Notes: generated by a model from the letters alone, not told the origin. A stretch of 64,000 bases of DNA from Ignavibacterium sp. (GCA_018335755.1 JAGXRK010000044.1:62001-126000); one strand, 5' to 3'. Counted from the stretch's first letter, positions 51,181 through 59,426 are shown. Made by a program: numbers and translations.

Positions 51181-52142
51181 AACTTGAAGAAATATTTAAT
51201 ATCTATAATGGAATTTCATCCGATAAAGTTATAATAAAAAGTATCAAAACAGATGAATATTCTGTTCCTTATTTGCGACCTTCGAACAATTTCTCAAATG
51301 TTATTGCTGGTTATGTTGACCCATCGGAAATTCCCGAAAAGTATCTTTTTGGCCCTGAGGAAATATTCGTTTCTACCGATGGTCAGGGAAGCCACACTTA
51401 TTCATACGTCTCAACTTGTGTATTTGTTCCGAATAGTAATGTGGCAGTTCTCATACCAAAAAAAGATATGAAGCTTCAGGAGAAAATTTATTATGCAAAT
51501 TGTATCACACTAAACAGGTATCGGTTTTCATACGGGAGAAAGCCTAAAGGGGAGAGACTTGCTTCTCTTATATTACCATCAGCAGTTCCACAAGATATAG
51601 CCAACGCAAAAGTTGATTTCGGAAATGATTTATCTAAACCATTTATGGTTCATCCTCGAACTGGACTCAAAACATCAAATTGGAAGTGGTTTAAGTATTC
51701 TGAATTATTTATTATTGATCGGGGAAGAGGAGCACGCCTAAACGAGCTGTTGAATGAAGGGTCGACTCCTGTCATCACATCTACCGATCGTAACAACGGG
51801 CTTAGCGGTTTCATAAACCGATCTGCATATCATTCTGGTAATGTGATTAGTGTTGCGAGAAATGGCAGTGTTGGAGAAGCATTTTATCAACCAATTCCCT
51901 TCTGTTCAACTGAAGATGTGCATATTTTTACACCAAAGTTTGAATTGAATATTTTCCGCGCAATGTTTTTTATAACAATCATCAGAATGGAAAAGTACAG
52001 ATTTAATTATGGTAGGAAGTGGGGATTGTCTCGGATGCGAAATTCCTTGATTAAATTGCCGGTTACTAATTCTGGAACTCCTGACTTTCAATCCATGGAA
52101 AGAATTATCAAGTCACTTAGTTATTCCAGCCAATTACTGTGA
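51177..52142 (+). CDS. Restriction-modification specificity subunit (BcgI B/HsdS-like)
   Basis: A 321-residue protein with two half-repeats, each with a target-recognition domain. EEIFNIYNGI opens the first and SELFIIDRGRG the second, and the RYRFSYGRKPKGE of half one is echoed by KYRFNYGRKWGLSR in half two. That internal symmetry is the mark of specificity subunits recognising a bipartite site. The ATG overlaps the TGA of the methylase-nuclease gene (ATGA), so they are coexpressed. Confidence 0.86.
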   Translation: MKLEEIFNIYNGISSDKVIIKSIKTDEYSVPYLRPSNNFSNVIAGYVDPSEIPEKYLFGPEEIFVSTDGQGSHTYSYVSTCVFVPNSNVAVLIPKKDMKLQEKIYYANCITLNRYRFSYGRKPKGERLASLILPSAVPQDIANAKVDFGNDLSKPFMVHPRTGLKTSNWKWFKYSELFIIDRGRGARLNELLNEGSTPVITSTDRNNGLSGFINRSAYHSGNVISVARNGSVGEAFYQPIPFCSTEDVHIFTPKFELNIFRAMFFITIIRMEKYRFNYGRKWGLSRMRNSLIKLPVTNSGTPDFQSMERIIKSLSYSSQLL

Positions 52143-52468
52143 GAATCAGACCCCGTCACCAATTAGTATTTTTGATATTTCTAAATATTCGATCCTCCTT
52201 ATAGATCAAACACATTTTTTTATTAGCAATCTTAATCCATTGTTAAATAATTTTTAAGTTTGAGAAATGAAGTAACACTCCGTAACTCTCCATTTACGAA
52301 TTCCCAAAATCCTAAAAAAAATTAGGATGACATTCACGCTCCCTTCTGATAGTTTTTCAGCAACAAATAATTAAGTGATTTGCGCACTTTAAATGTTCGG
52401 CGTAAAACTGAACGTAAACTCTCAGCGAGGAGGGTGACTCGCCAAAAAAACTAAAGGAGTAATAACAA
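52143..52468. other. Intergenic region between cargo and scaffold gene
   Basis: 326 bases with no credible gene. ATCCTAA (52309-52315) and TTAGGAT (52322-52328) form a 7-bp A-loop hairpin, and GCGAG/CTCGC (near 52420-52443) makes another. TTGCGC (52380-52385) and TAAAAC (52403-52408), 17 bases apart, are a weak promoter candidate that could restart late transcription into scaffold and capsid genes. The scaffold ATG has AAAGGAG upstream. Confidence 0.5.
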
Positions 52469-53092
52469 ATGTCCTACTTAGAAAAACTCAAAAAACTGAT
52501 CGGGGAAGAAGCTTTTAAAAAAGTTGAAGCTGATCTGAACGGCAAAGAACTGATCGTCAATGACGGCACTTATATTCCGAAGGAGAAGTTCGATAAACTC
52601 AATGATGAGAAGAAGGATCTCCAGAAGGATAAGGATAAGCTGACCGGTGATCTGAAAACTGCCCAGGACGACCTGAAGAAAGTTCAGGATGACAATAAGA
52701 AAGGCAAGAATTCTGTTGAAGAACAAATTGCCGAACTTAATAAGAAACTCCAGGACCAGGATTCGAAGATTGCTGCAAAGGATAAAGAGCTTCAGCTTGC
52801 AAAGTATGAAGGTGTGTTGAAGGATGCACTTACAGAAGCCGGTGTTAAGAATCCGAAAAATCTTAAGCTGTTGATGAAAGAGTTTGATCTGGAAAAGGTT
52901 GAACTTGATGACAACGGAAAGATTAAAGGATTTGATGAATCGGTTAAGAAGCTTCAGGAAGATTACAAGCCATTATTCGGTGAAGAAAAATTTGGCGGTA
53001 CTCCTCCCGGACAGGGAAAAGAAAATCAGAAGGAAGTTAAAGAACTTTCGACTGAAGAGTTTTTTGAGAGTGAGGTGTTTTGTAGTAAGTAA
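52469..53092 (+). CDS. Phage scaffold protein (gp20-like)
   Basis: A 207-residue protein with a long coiled coil (about residues 38-115), rich in Lys/Asp/Glu. It is followed by KNPKNLKLLMKEFDLEKVEL and a Gly/Pro-rich stretch (FGGTPPGQGKENQ), the pattern of phage minor structural GP20/scaffold proteins. The gene directly precedes the capsid gene, its standard place. It should guide procapsid assembly and then be released. Confidence 0.85.
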   Translation: MSYLEKLKKLIGEEAFKKVEADLNGKELIVNDGTYIPKEKFDKLNDEKKDLQKDKDKLTGDLKTAQDDLKKVQDDNKKGKNSVEEQIAELNKKLQDQDSKIAAKDKELQLAKYEGVLKDALTEAGVKNPKNLKLLMKEFDLEKVELDDNGKIKGFDESVKKLQEDYKPLFGEEKFGGTPPGQGKENQKEVKELSTEEFFESEVFCSK

Positions 53093-53121
53093 TCACAGTA
53101 ATCAATTAACGGAGTTTAAAG

Positions 53122-54054
53122 ATGCCAACACTTAAAGAATTATCAGTAATGTATGCTAAAAAACAACCAAAGCAGGTTGATGCAATTACAGAAGATTCCC
53201 CGATTTTATCGATGCTTCCTTTTGAAGAAGCTTCGCACGATATGTGGAACGTTGCTGAAGAAGTTGAATCGGTAACAGGACCGGGTTTTGTCGACCTGGA
53301 TGCTGAACTTCCGATCGTCAACGTAGCAACAAAGCTGACCAAAAAAGACCTTTCAATTATGGGCGGGATTGCCCAGGTTCCGGAAGATACTGCTCAGTTG
53401 AGCGGCGGAGCCCCACGGTACTTTTCTAAAAAAGAACCCTTGCTTTTAAGAAAATCAGGTGAGACAGCAGAAAAAGCGATCCTCTACAATATGATTCGTG
53501 TTCATGCACTTGCCGGAAGCAATAAGATTAATGCAGAAGGGTCAAGCAATGCGAATCACTCAATCTTAGCTGTAAGATTCGCAACCGGGGAATGTAATGG
53601 ATTGTATAGTCCCAAAGGATTTGCGAACGGTGCTATGCTGGATGTGAAAGCATTCAACAACGGTGCCTTGATGGATCTCACTTATACAAGGAATGGTGCA
53701 ACGGTTACTGTTCCGGGATACAAGATCCGTTACAAAGGTTACTTCGGTTTCCAAATATTGAGCAGCCGTGTGGTTGGGGTCATATACAATGTTGACAGAG
53801 TTTCTTCCACTAAAAAACTTCCAACCGCTACACAGATAGATGATCTGCTTGCAATGATCAGAGCGAATAACAGTTCCACTTATCTGTTTATGCATCCCAA
53901 ACTGCTTTCTAACTTAAAAGACATCAGAGGAGCCGGTAACAGAATAACTGTTAGCTCACCTGATATAAATAACCCGGTTATCATCGATCGTTGGGACAGG
54001 ATTCCAATTGTTACGTCCTACAACTTCCTCGATGCTGCCGAGGCTAACGTTTAA
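53122..54054 (+). CDS. Major capsid protein
   Basis: A 310-residue protein after the scaffold gene, starting MPTLKELSVMYAKKQPKQVD and with LTKKDLSIMGG, DIRGAGNRITVSSPD and a SYNFLDAAEANV end. The features fit the phage coat families of P22/HK97 fold that follow gp20-like scaffolds (no delta domain or protease gene seen). Identification rests on length, place and composition. The Shine-Dalgarno is AACGGAG. Confidence 0.82.
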   Translation: MPTLKELSVMYAKKQPKQVDAITEDSPILSMLPFEEASHDMWNVAEEVESVTGPGFVDLDAELPIVNVATKLTKKDLSIMGGIAQVPEDTAQLSGGAPRYFSKKEPLLLRKSGETAEKAILYNMIRVHALAGSNKINAEGSSNANHSILAVRFATGECNGLYSPKGFANGAMLDVKAFNNGALMDLTYTRNGATVTVPGYKIRYKGYFGFQILSSRVVGVIYNVDRVSSTKKLPTATQIDDLLAMIRANNSSTYLFMHPKLLSNLKDIRGAGNRITVSSPDINNPVIIDRWDRIPIVTSYNFLDAAEANV

Positions 54055-54070
54055 GGAGGTGTGAAATAGT

Positions 54071-54508
54071 ATGGGATTAAATCAAGCAAACCAGGTAGAT
54101 CTTAATGGTCTTTTAAGACAGGCTGAGGATTTCCTTGCGAAAGCTCAGACTTTGCCACAGAATACATCTGCTGATGGAAACGGCGGATCATTTCAGCTTT
54201 CCGACACAATTGCGTCTGTTGAAATAGTTGCGGTTGCCAATGAAGCGGTAGCTCTTGCAGATACCGAAACATTGACAATTAAACTTCAGCAGTCAACCGA
54301 CAATGGTGTTGCAGATGCATTCGCAGACCTTTTAACTCTTTTCACTTTGACCGCTGCTGGCGGGAATGGTGCGATAGCTGCAGGAACTGAGCTTGGAAGA
54401 GCCATTGTCCCTCTGGATGCAGAGAGATACATAAAAGCAGTCCTCGTAAGTGATGATGCAGCATTGACCGGCAAGGTTGATGTGTTCGCGGTTTATCTAC
54501 CAAGATAA
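54071..54508 (+). CDS. Capsid-associated protein, cement (Bbp16-like) candidate
   Basis: A 145-residue Ala/Asp/Thr-rich protein of alternating beta character with ALADTETLTIKLQQSTDNGV and GTELGRAIVPLDAERYIKAV, the pattern of the Bbp16-type capsid cement proteins that sit directly after the coat gene. The first 45 residues are helical. It is probably abundant in virions. The fold is inferred by pattern. Confidence 0.66.
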   Translation: MGLNQANQVDLNGLLRQAEDFLAKAQTLPQNTSADGNGGSFQLSDTIASVEIVAVANEAVALADTETLTIKLQQSTDNGVADAFADLLTLFTLTAAGGNGAIAAGTELGRAIVPLDAERYIKAVLVSDDAALTGKVDVFAVYLPR

Positions 54509-54527
54509 ACTTTAGGAAAATATGTTC

Positions 54528-54551
54528 TGAGGGATTCGTGAGGATCCCTCA
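54528..54551 (+). terminator. Hairpin after capsid genes
   Basis: TGAGGGAT (54528-54535) and ATCCCTCA (54544-54551) form an 8-bp stem with loop TCGTGAGG. No long T-tract follows, so it may be a 3' stabilising or processing hairpin that keeps capsid messages abundant. Confidence 0.5.
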
Positions 54552-54572
54552 TAATTAATTAAAGGGATTGCG

Positions 54573-55115
54573 ATGCCGATTACCACTAAAGAGGAAGTGA
54601 AAGAACTTCTGCAGATTCCGGCGGCGGATACATCAAAGGATATCCTTATTGATTCGCTGATTGTAAAGGTTCAGGATTTTATCATTCGAAGGATAAACAA
54701 TTTTGCTGTTCCGTATGTTTATGCTGAATGCTACGGTTTAACCTTCACGGCAAGCGACAAATCCATCAATAGCAACAGCCAGCAATTCTTAGAATCCGGA
54801 TTAGACCAGGGCAATAACATTCTTGTAAGTGGTACCTATCAAAACAACAAGCTTTTCAGCATCGCTACCATAACCGATAATAAAATTACCGTTAACGAAA
54901 CTGTTGTAAATGAGGAAAGCAGCCTGCGTGTGATTATTCACAAAGTTGAATTTACAGAGGATATAAAACTTGCAACTGCCGATTTTATTGCGTTCAAAAT
55001 GAACAAAGAAAAAACGGTTAAAAGCAGATCCCTGGGAGATCACTCAGAAAGCTTCTTTACTCAACAGGAAATGCTTGCTGAGTTTTCATCATTCAGAAAG
55101 CTTCAGTGGGATTAA
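54573..55115 (+). CDS. Head-tail connector protein (gp6/gp15-like)
   Basis: A 180-residue protein beginning MPITTKEEVKELLQIPAADT, typical of phage head-tail connectors in which a short helical N-terminus precedes a beta insertion (about residues 45-120). Its place between capsid and head-closure genes is standard. The central beta insertion (LTFTASDKSINSNSQQFLES) is longer than in the shortest family members. Confidence 0.78.
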   Translation: MPITTKEEVKELLQIPAADTSKDILIDSLIVKVQDFIIRRINNFAVPYVYAECYGLTFTASDKSINSNSQQFLESGLDQGNNILVSGTYQNNKLFSIATITDNKITVNETVVNEESSLRVIIHKVEFTEDIKLATADFIAFKMNKEKTVKSRSLGDHSESFFTQQEMLAEFSSFRKLQWD

Positions 55116-55116
55116 A

Positions 55117-55500
55117 ATGGGCATCGAAACTTACTGGGTAACAGGATTTGAAGTTAAACGGGTTACAAAGGTTGATGACGGTGCGGGAAGCTGGACAGAG
55201 CAGCTTGCTAAGGTTGTTGACACAGCTGGAAGATTGCGACCGTTAAACGGAAATGAAATCCTGGGGAATGAAAAATTAAATCTGATAACGAGTCACAGGT
55301 TTTATTGTCCGATAATAGATGTTGTTGAAGGCGACTACATCTATGACACTGTTAAGCCTAGATTATTCGAAGTGAAGTTTATAAAAAATCCGATGGATAT
55401 GGATGATCACCTGGAAATTGATTGTCTGTTTAAGAAGGATCATCAGGCATTCACTCCAGTTCCAATACCACCGGAAGAAGATCTGGAAGAAGAAGAATAG
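55117..55500 (+). CDS. Head-closure protein (SPP1 gp16-like)
   Basis: The ATG at 55117 gives MGIETYWVTGFEVKRVTKVD and 127 residues; a longer frame to 55075 overlaps the connector. The beta-barrel pattern with LRPLNGNEILGNEKLNLITS and FEVKFIKNPMDMDDHLEIDC matches head-closure (head-tail joining) proteins. An acidic tail ends the chain. It seals the connector before tail attachment. Confidence 0.78.
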   Translation: MGIETYWVTGFEVKRVTKVDDGAGSWTEQLAKVVDTAGRLRPLNGNEILGNEKLNLITSHRFYCPIIDVVEGDYIYDTVKPRLFEVKFIKNPMDMDDHLEIDCLFKKDHQAFTPVPIPPEEDLEEEE

Positions 55501-55510
55501 TGAAAAAGGT

Positions 55511-56197
55511 TTGTTCATCTACCACAACAACAGGTTAAGTGTTAAGTGCGACCGCTGTAAATGTGTCGTATTCGATTATCCAACTTTGGGGTTTGTTCAG
55601 GCAATGAAGGATAAAGAGTTTGTTTGTGCCGGATGCAGAGAGAAGGAGTCTGTTAAACCGGTTGAGGAAATTGAAGCAGAGCGCAGCGATTCAAAAAGGA
55701 AAAGCAATCAGCAGCATTATCAGAAAAATAAAGAGTTTATAAAATTCAAAACTAAAATGAGAAGGAACAAAATGAAAAATTTAATCTTACAATCCTGCAT
55801 CCTTGCAATCCTGGTAATGGGATTTATCCAGGCTCAGCCCGTTCAGGTTAAATATTATCCCTCAACGGTAAGGATGAGTTGGGATATTGATACAACCGGG
55901 GATGTATCTGAATATTACATTTTCTATGTGCAGGGTGAAGATACCAATACAATTAAAACAGTTTCCGGTATGATAGACGGCGCTGATTATGATGATGTGT
56001 GGGGCTGGCGTTTCGCATCCACAATTTACAACCATTACAATCTTGAGATAAGGAAATTTCCAACGCCGGTTAATCATTACTGGGTTCGTGTCGGAATTGT
56101 GGCAGTTGGTTTCAATGGGCAAAAAAGTCCGCTGAGGGTATCACGCTTTATCAGAGTCAGAAATATTCCTATACCCGGTATCATCAAGTTAGACTAA
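55511..56197 (+). CDS. Zinc-ribbon protein continuing in frame into an exported domain
   Basis: From a TTG at 55511 the frame reads FIYHNNRLSVKCDRCKCVVF and VCAGCREKE, a CxxC...CxxC zinc ribbon, then a charged linker KPVEEIEAERSDSKRKSNQQ. It continues with no stop into the signal-peptide protein that starts at 55772. A zinc ribbon ahead of a signal peptide in one chain is odd. Two genes sharing a frame, with the second start used independently, is more likely. No good ribosome binding site is seen for the TTG. Confidence 0.42.
   Translation: MFIYHNNRLSVKCDRCKCVVFDYPTLGFVQAMKDKEFVCAGCREKESVKPVEEIEAERSDSKRKSNQQHYQKNKEFIKFKTKMRRNKMKNLILQSCILAILVMGFIQAQPVQVKYYPSTVRMSWDIDTTGDVSEYYIFYVQGEDTNTIKTVSGMIDGADYDDVWGWRFASTIYNHYNLEIRKFPTPVNHYWVRVGIVAVGFNGQKSPLRVSRFIRVRNIPIPGIIKLD
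55772..56197 (+). CDS. Exported protein with fibronectin-III-like domain
   Basis: The ATG at 55772 has an AAGGA 6 bases upstream and starts a signal peptide (MKNLILQSCILAILVMGFIQ, then AQPV). The mature 120 residues look like one Fn3-type beta sandwich (STVRMSWDIDTTGDVSEYYI, then SPLRVSRFIRVRN). A secreted protein in the head region could be a host-surface decoration or a lysogenic cargo. Its function is unknown. Confidence 0.62.
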   Translation: MKNLILQSCILAILVMGFIQAQPVQVKYYPSTVRMSWDIDTTGDVSEYYIFYVQGEDTNTIKTVSGMIDGADYDDVWGWRFASTIYNHYNLEIRKFPTPVNHYWVRVGIVAVGFNGQKSPLRVSRFIRVRNIPIPGIIKLD

Positions 56198-56213
56198 AAT
56201 TTTCGGAGAATTG

Positions 56214-56543
56214 ATGGACGATACTGAAGTTTTGCAACAACTTGTAAACGATGTAAAACAATTAACTATGGACGTACAGGATTTGAAACACAGTTTAAAC
56301 TATGTAACAATAAATAACGGTGGCGGAATACCGATAAAATTCCGCAGAGAAGATTTTTATCAGCGATTGTATCAAAAACCAAATAGGAAAGATTTAGAGT
56401 TGTTAGAATCTCAAACAACTGAGAGGATTGCTAAAATGATAAAGAATGCACCGATAAACTCATTAAGAGTAATTGCACGTGACCTAACGCTTATTGGCGG
56501 TATGGTTACAATCTTGCTCAAACTATTTGGCGTGTTGCCATAA
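56214..56543 (+). CDS. Coiled-coil protein with C-terminal membrane anchor
   Basis: From the ATG at 56214 (GGAG upstream) a 109-residue protein with an N-terminal coiled coil (VLQQLVNDVKQLTMDVQDLK) and one C-terminal hydrophobic helix (LIGGMVTILLKLFGVLP). It is immediately before a holin candidate and belongs to the lysis group, possibly as an antiholin or holin partner. No family is recognised. Confidence 0.6.
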   Translation: MDDTEVLQQLVNDVKQLTMDVQDLKHSLNYVTINNGGGIPIKFRREDFYQRLYQKPNRKDLELLESQTTERIAKMIKNAPINSLRVIARDLTLIGGMVTILLKLFGVLP

Positions 56544-56558
56544 GAAAAGGATATCCTT

Positions 56559-56951
56559 ATGGAAGATAAAATAATTCAATATGCATTTGAACATCCGGTA
56601 TTGGTTTCGATAATTATTCCGATTGTGCTCGGAGTAATTGCATCGTTCGTGAGCGAAGGAATACAGCGTAGTTTTTTCTCTGACGAATGGATAAACCAGA
56701 TAACTGTTGAAAAACAACAAAGAGCAGCAATTGTTTTCAGACTTATTACCCTGGCAGTTGCATTAATTTTGGCGGTGCTTGCCCTGGCTGTACTTGTTTC
56801 TGGAGGAGTAATTAATTCCTGGGCTCTTGGCGGGTTGTTTATTTTGTTGAATGCATCTGTCCCATTTGCTTTTTACCATCTCAAAGGTCGTGTTCTGGTC
56901 GAACTCATAATTAACAAGTTATTCAGCAAGGTGAAAAAAGTTAAGATATGA
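56559..56951 (+). CDS. Holin candidate
   Basis: A 130-residue protein with three predicted membrane segments (about residues 13-33, 60-82 and 87-110) and a basic C-terminus (FSKVKKVKI), the class I holin pattern. It overlaps the amidase gene by 4 bases. It would form pores for the endolysin. Confidence 0.68.
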   Translation: MEDKIIQYAFEHPVLVSIIIPIVLGVIASFVSEGIQRSFFSDEWINQITVEKQQRAAIVFRLITLAVALILAVLALAVLVSGGVINSWALGGLFILLNASVPFAFYHLKGRVLVELIINKLFSKVKKVKI

Positions 56952-57472
56952 GTAAGAAGCTTAAATATCTGGTGTGGCATTGCACTGCAACTCCTGAGGG
57001 AAGGTTTGTCGGACCGGATGATATTATCCGCTGGCATAAAGCTAAACCTCCTCAGGGCAGAGGGTGGGATCGTGTCGGATATTCAAAGCTTGTAATGCTC
57101 GATGGAACTATTCACAGTTTCGTTGATGAGAATGGTGATGATATTGTTGATCCCTGGGAAGTAACCTACGGAGTTGCAGGAATCAATTCTATCTCACGTC
57201 ATTATTGTTACGTTGGCGGACTTGATAAAGATACTTTTCAGCCCAAAGATACCCGGACTCCTGAGCAGCTAATATCTATGCGGTTCTTAACAAAAGTGTT
57301 CCTGCTTAAGTATTTACACTTAGATGTTGAAGTTAAGGGTCATTATCATTTTGCCAAAAAAGCATGTCCCTGTTTCGATGTCGAGGATTGGTTAAAAAAA
57401 GAAAAAGAAATCGATCACTTAATTAAGCTGATTGGAGAAACTCAATTCAGAGGATTGGACAATGCAGGTTAA
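56948..57472 (+). CDS. Endolysin, N-acetylmuramoyl-L-alanine amidase
   Basis: A 174-residue amidase_2 enzyme with zinc His at residue 11 in VWHCTATPEG, ISRHYCYVGGLD in the middle, and GHYHFAKKACPCFDVEDWL at the end, which supplies the second His, Lys and Cys ligands or catalytic residues. It has no signal peptide, so it needs the holin. It cuts the peptide-sugar amide bond in peptidoglycan. It overlaps flanking genes by 4 and 11 bases. Confidence 0.92.
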   Translation: MSKKLKYLVWHCTATPEGRFVGPDDIIRWHKAKPPQGRGWDRVGYSKLVMLDGTIHSFVDENGDDIVDPWEVTYGVAGINSISRHYCYVGGLDKDTFQPKDTRTPEQLISMRFLTKVFLLKYLHLDVEVKGHYHFAKKACPCFDVEDWLKKEKEIDHLIKLIGETQFRGLDNAG

Positions 57473-58118
57473 GGATGCAATAACATTTCTGATAATAGTT
57501 GTATTGGTTTTTTTCTTATTCCTTTCTAAATGCGGAAATGATGTAGTAATTGTTCCTCCGGACGAGGAAAAGATCAAGCAGCTAGAAGTTGAGATTGCTG
57601 AGCGTGAAAAAGAAATAAATGTATTAAAGAATGAACGTGATCAGCTACTGGAAAGTAACCAGCAAATAAAAATAATTACTGTTGAAGCAACTGAAAAAAT
57701 TGACAGCTCAATTGCTAAAGATTCTGCAAATGCAATTTCAGAGTACAGGAAAGCTTTACTGCTGTTTGAAGATATACCTAACAATACGGATCTGTTAACC
57801 TTTCGGGAGATCGGGCTTGGTTCAAAGATTATCACAGAAGCTTACGGAATGAAGCTGCGAATTAATAACTATGAAGCTGCCTTACAAAAAGAAAAGCAGA
57901 TCAGTGAAAATTATATGCTGAAGGGAGAAGCATACCGGAATATAATTTCTGAAATGAGCGGAAGAGCTGAGTATTACCAGGCTATGTATGGCAAGACTCA
58001 ATCATTCTGGTACGATAGGTTCGTTGTAGTTGCTGGTCTGGGAATAGGTTACAGCGGTAATGAATTTGTTCCGGTGTTTGGAATTACTGTCGGTGTGAAA
58101 ATTTGGGGATCGAAGTAA
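57462..58118 (+). CDS. Spanin-like membrane coiled-coil protein
   Basis: The ATG at 57462 starts with a membrane helix (DAITFLIIVVLVFFLFL), a long coiled coil (EEKIKQLEVEIAEREKEINV onward, to about residue 165) and a glycine-rich beta end (GLGIGYSGNEFVPVFGITVG). This fits an inner-membrane spanin (Rz-like) for outer-membrane disruption in Gram-negative hosts. An outer-membrane partner is not seen. It overlaps the amidase by 11 bases. Confidence 0.66.
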   Translation: MQVKDAITFLIIVVLVFFLFLSKCGNDVVIVPPDEEKIKQLEVEIAEREKEINVLKNERDQLLESNQQIKIITVEATEKIDSSIAKDSANAISEYRKALLLFEDIPNNTDLLTFREIGLGSKIITEAYGMKLRINNYEAALQKEKQISENYMLKGEAYRNIISEMSGRAEYYQAMYGKTQSFWYDRFVVVAGLGIGYSGNEFVPVFGITVGVKIWGSK

Positions 58119-58119
58119 A

Positions 58120-58533
58120 GTGGAGTGGAACGCTGATAAAATATCGAAGTTAGTTAAACAATATTATTCAGATAAGATGGAAGTTGCCTGTGAGCTGCTT
58201 GAAACCGATATGAAAGAAAAAACTTCAGGTGCTCAGGGACCGGAACTGAAAGCGGTAGATCTTGGAAATTATCTGAACAGTTTTACTCATAAAGTTATTG
58301 AAGGCGATGATGAAGTTGTTGGCTTGGTTGCTAACTCAGCTGACTATGCACCATACATTGAATTTGGTACCGGAGAATTAGCAGAGAGCGGAGATGGAAG
58401 AAAGGGTGGTTGGTACTATAAGGATCCCGAAGGTAACTGGCACTTTACCCTGGGAATGAGACCGAGACCAATAATGAGGGCTGCTCTAATAGAAAAGAAA
58501 CAAGAAATTTTAGAATTATTTAGAAACAATTAA
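58120..58533 (+). CDS. HK97 gp10-like tail completion protein
   Basis: A 137-residue protein with the gp10 pattern: NSADYAPYIEFGTGEL, then FTLGMRPRPIMRAALIEKK, typical of the neck/tail completion family. The start is a GTG at 58120. It opens the tail module after the lysis genes. Confidence 0.82.
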   Translation: MEWNADKISKLVKQYYSDKMEVACELLETDMKEKTSGAQGPELKAVDLGNYLNSFTHKVIEGDDEVVGLVANSADYAPYIEFGTGELAESGDGRKGGWYYKDPEGNWHFTLGMRPRPIMRAALIEKKQEILELFRNN

Positions 58534-58534
58534 A

Positions 58535-58966
58535 ATGATTTTCATAATAATCACAACAGCATTTCTGATTTTTTTTGCAATGTTCCTAAGGTCATTGGTT
58601 CATCAACTGAACTTTAATTATCCAAGGACTAGGGAAAGAATAAAACGAGTGTTCGGAGTTGATATTGATGATCAGTGGTGGAATCCTGCTTTGTCCTGGA
58701 AAAATAAATATACCATCAAATGGACGATTGACATTTTCGGTTTCAGATGGATAACAAAAGTAATGGTACAGTTTTCAGATGCTTTCCACACACTCAACAC
58801 AATAGAGCTGGGTTGCTATGATCTGATCATATCAATATTACTTGTATCAAATTTTGGTTTAGCGTGGTGGTGGACAATAATAATATTTCTGTTTATCGGT
58901 CTGGCTTTAATGGGCGGAGTGTTCGCAATTGCTTACGATAATTTATGGCAGGAAAATAAAAAGTGA
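58535..58966 (+). CDS. Membrane protein of unknown function within the tail module
   Basis: A 143-residue protein with a strong N-terminal membrane helix (IFIIITTAFLIFFAMFL) and a second long hydrophobic stretch (ILLVSNFGLAWWWTIIIFLF), separated by a Trp-rich soluble part. It is not a usual tail protein. Superinfection exclusion or lysis control are conceivable. No family is recognised. Confidence 0.6.
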   Translation: MIFIIITTAFLIFFAMFLRSLVHQLNFNYPRTRERIKRVFGVDIDDQWWNPALSWKNKYTIKWTIDIFGFRWITKVMVQFSDAFHTLNTIELGCYDLIISILLVSNFGLAWWWTIIIFLFIGLALMGGVFAIAYDNLWQENKK

Positions 58967-59415
58967 TACCCGAATTAAGAACAGCAATTGTAACGATAGG
59001 TAAAACGATTACAGGCTTGTCAAACAGATTTTATTGGCTGGAAGCTCCCAGGGATACTGAATATCCTTACGCAGTGCTTTCAACTTATGGAAATCCTCAG
59101 AGCAGGGACACAGCAACAAAGTTTGAAGAAGTTTACATCAACATAAGTTATTATGATAAGAGTGCTGCAGGTGTTGAGACAATTGCAGCATCCGGCCGAA
59201 GTAAGTTTGATGATTCGGAGAGTTCATTTTTATTAATAGAAAACAAGGTCGACAGGATCGAACGATTAAACAGCAGAGACGGAAAAATTGATAAAGTTTT
59301 TATGATCTCAGATCAATACAAAATAGAATTAACAAAAGGTAATAGCGAAATTTACCTTTTTACCGCAGATGATAACTTTTTTGTTACTTCTGCTGATGAA
59401 TACATTCTTGTTTAG
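58963..59415 (+). CDS. Tail terminator / tail-to-head joining protein (gp17-like)
   Basis: A 150-residue protein with SNRFYWLEAPRDTEYPYAVL and INISYYDKSAAGVETIAASG, the pattern of SPP1 gp17/lambda gpU-like proteins. The start is a GTG at 58963 that overlaps the preceding stop (GTGA). It caps the tail tube and stands before the tube gene as usual. Confidence 0.74.
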   Translation: MIPELRTAIVTIGKTITGLSNRFYWLEAPRDTEYPYAVLSTYGNPQSRDTATKFEEVYINISYYDKSAAGVETIAASGRSKFDDSESSFLLIENKVDRIERLNSRDGKIDKVFMISDQYKIELTKGNSEIYLFTADDNFFVTSADEYILV

Positions 59416-59426
59416 GAGACTTCTTT

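Noticed and set aside
53566..53895. Antisense frame opposite the capsid gene
   Set aside because: A shadow of the capsid codons, with no start signals.
55403..55510. Upstream extension of the zinc-ribbon frame
   Set aside because: It lies inside the head-closure gene in another frame, and its basic, Trp/Arg-rich translation looks like out-of-frame sequence.
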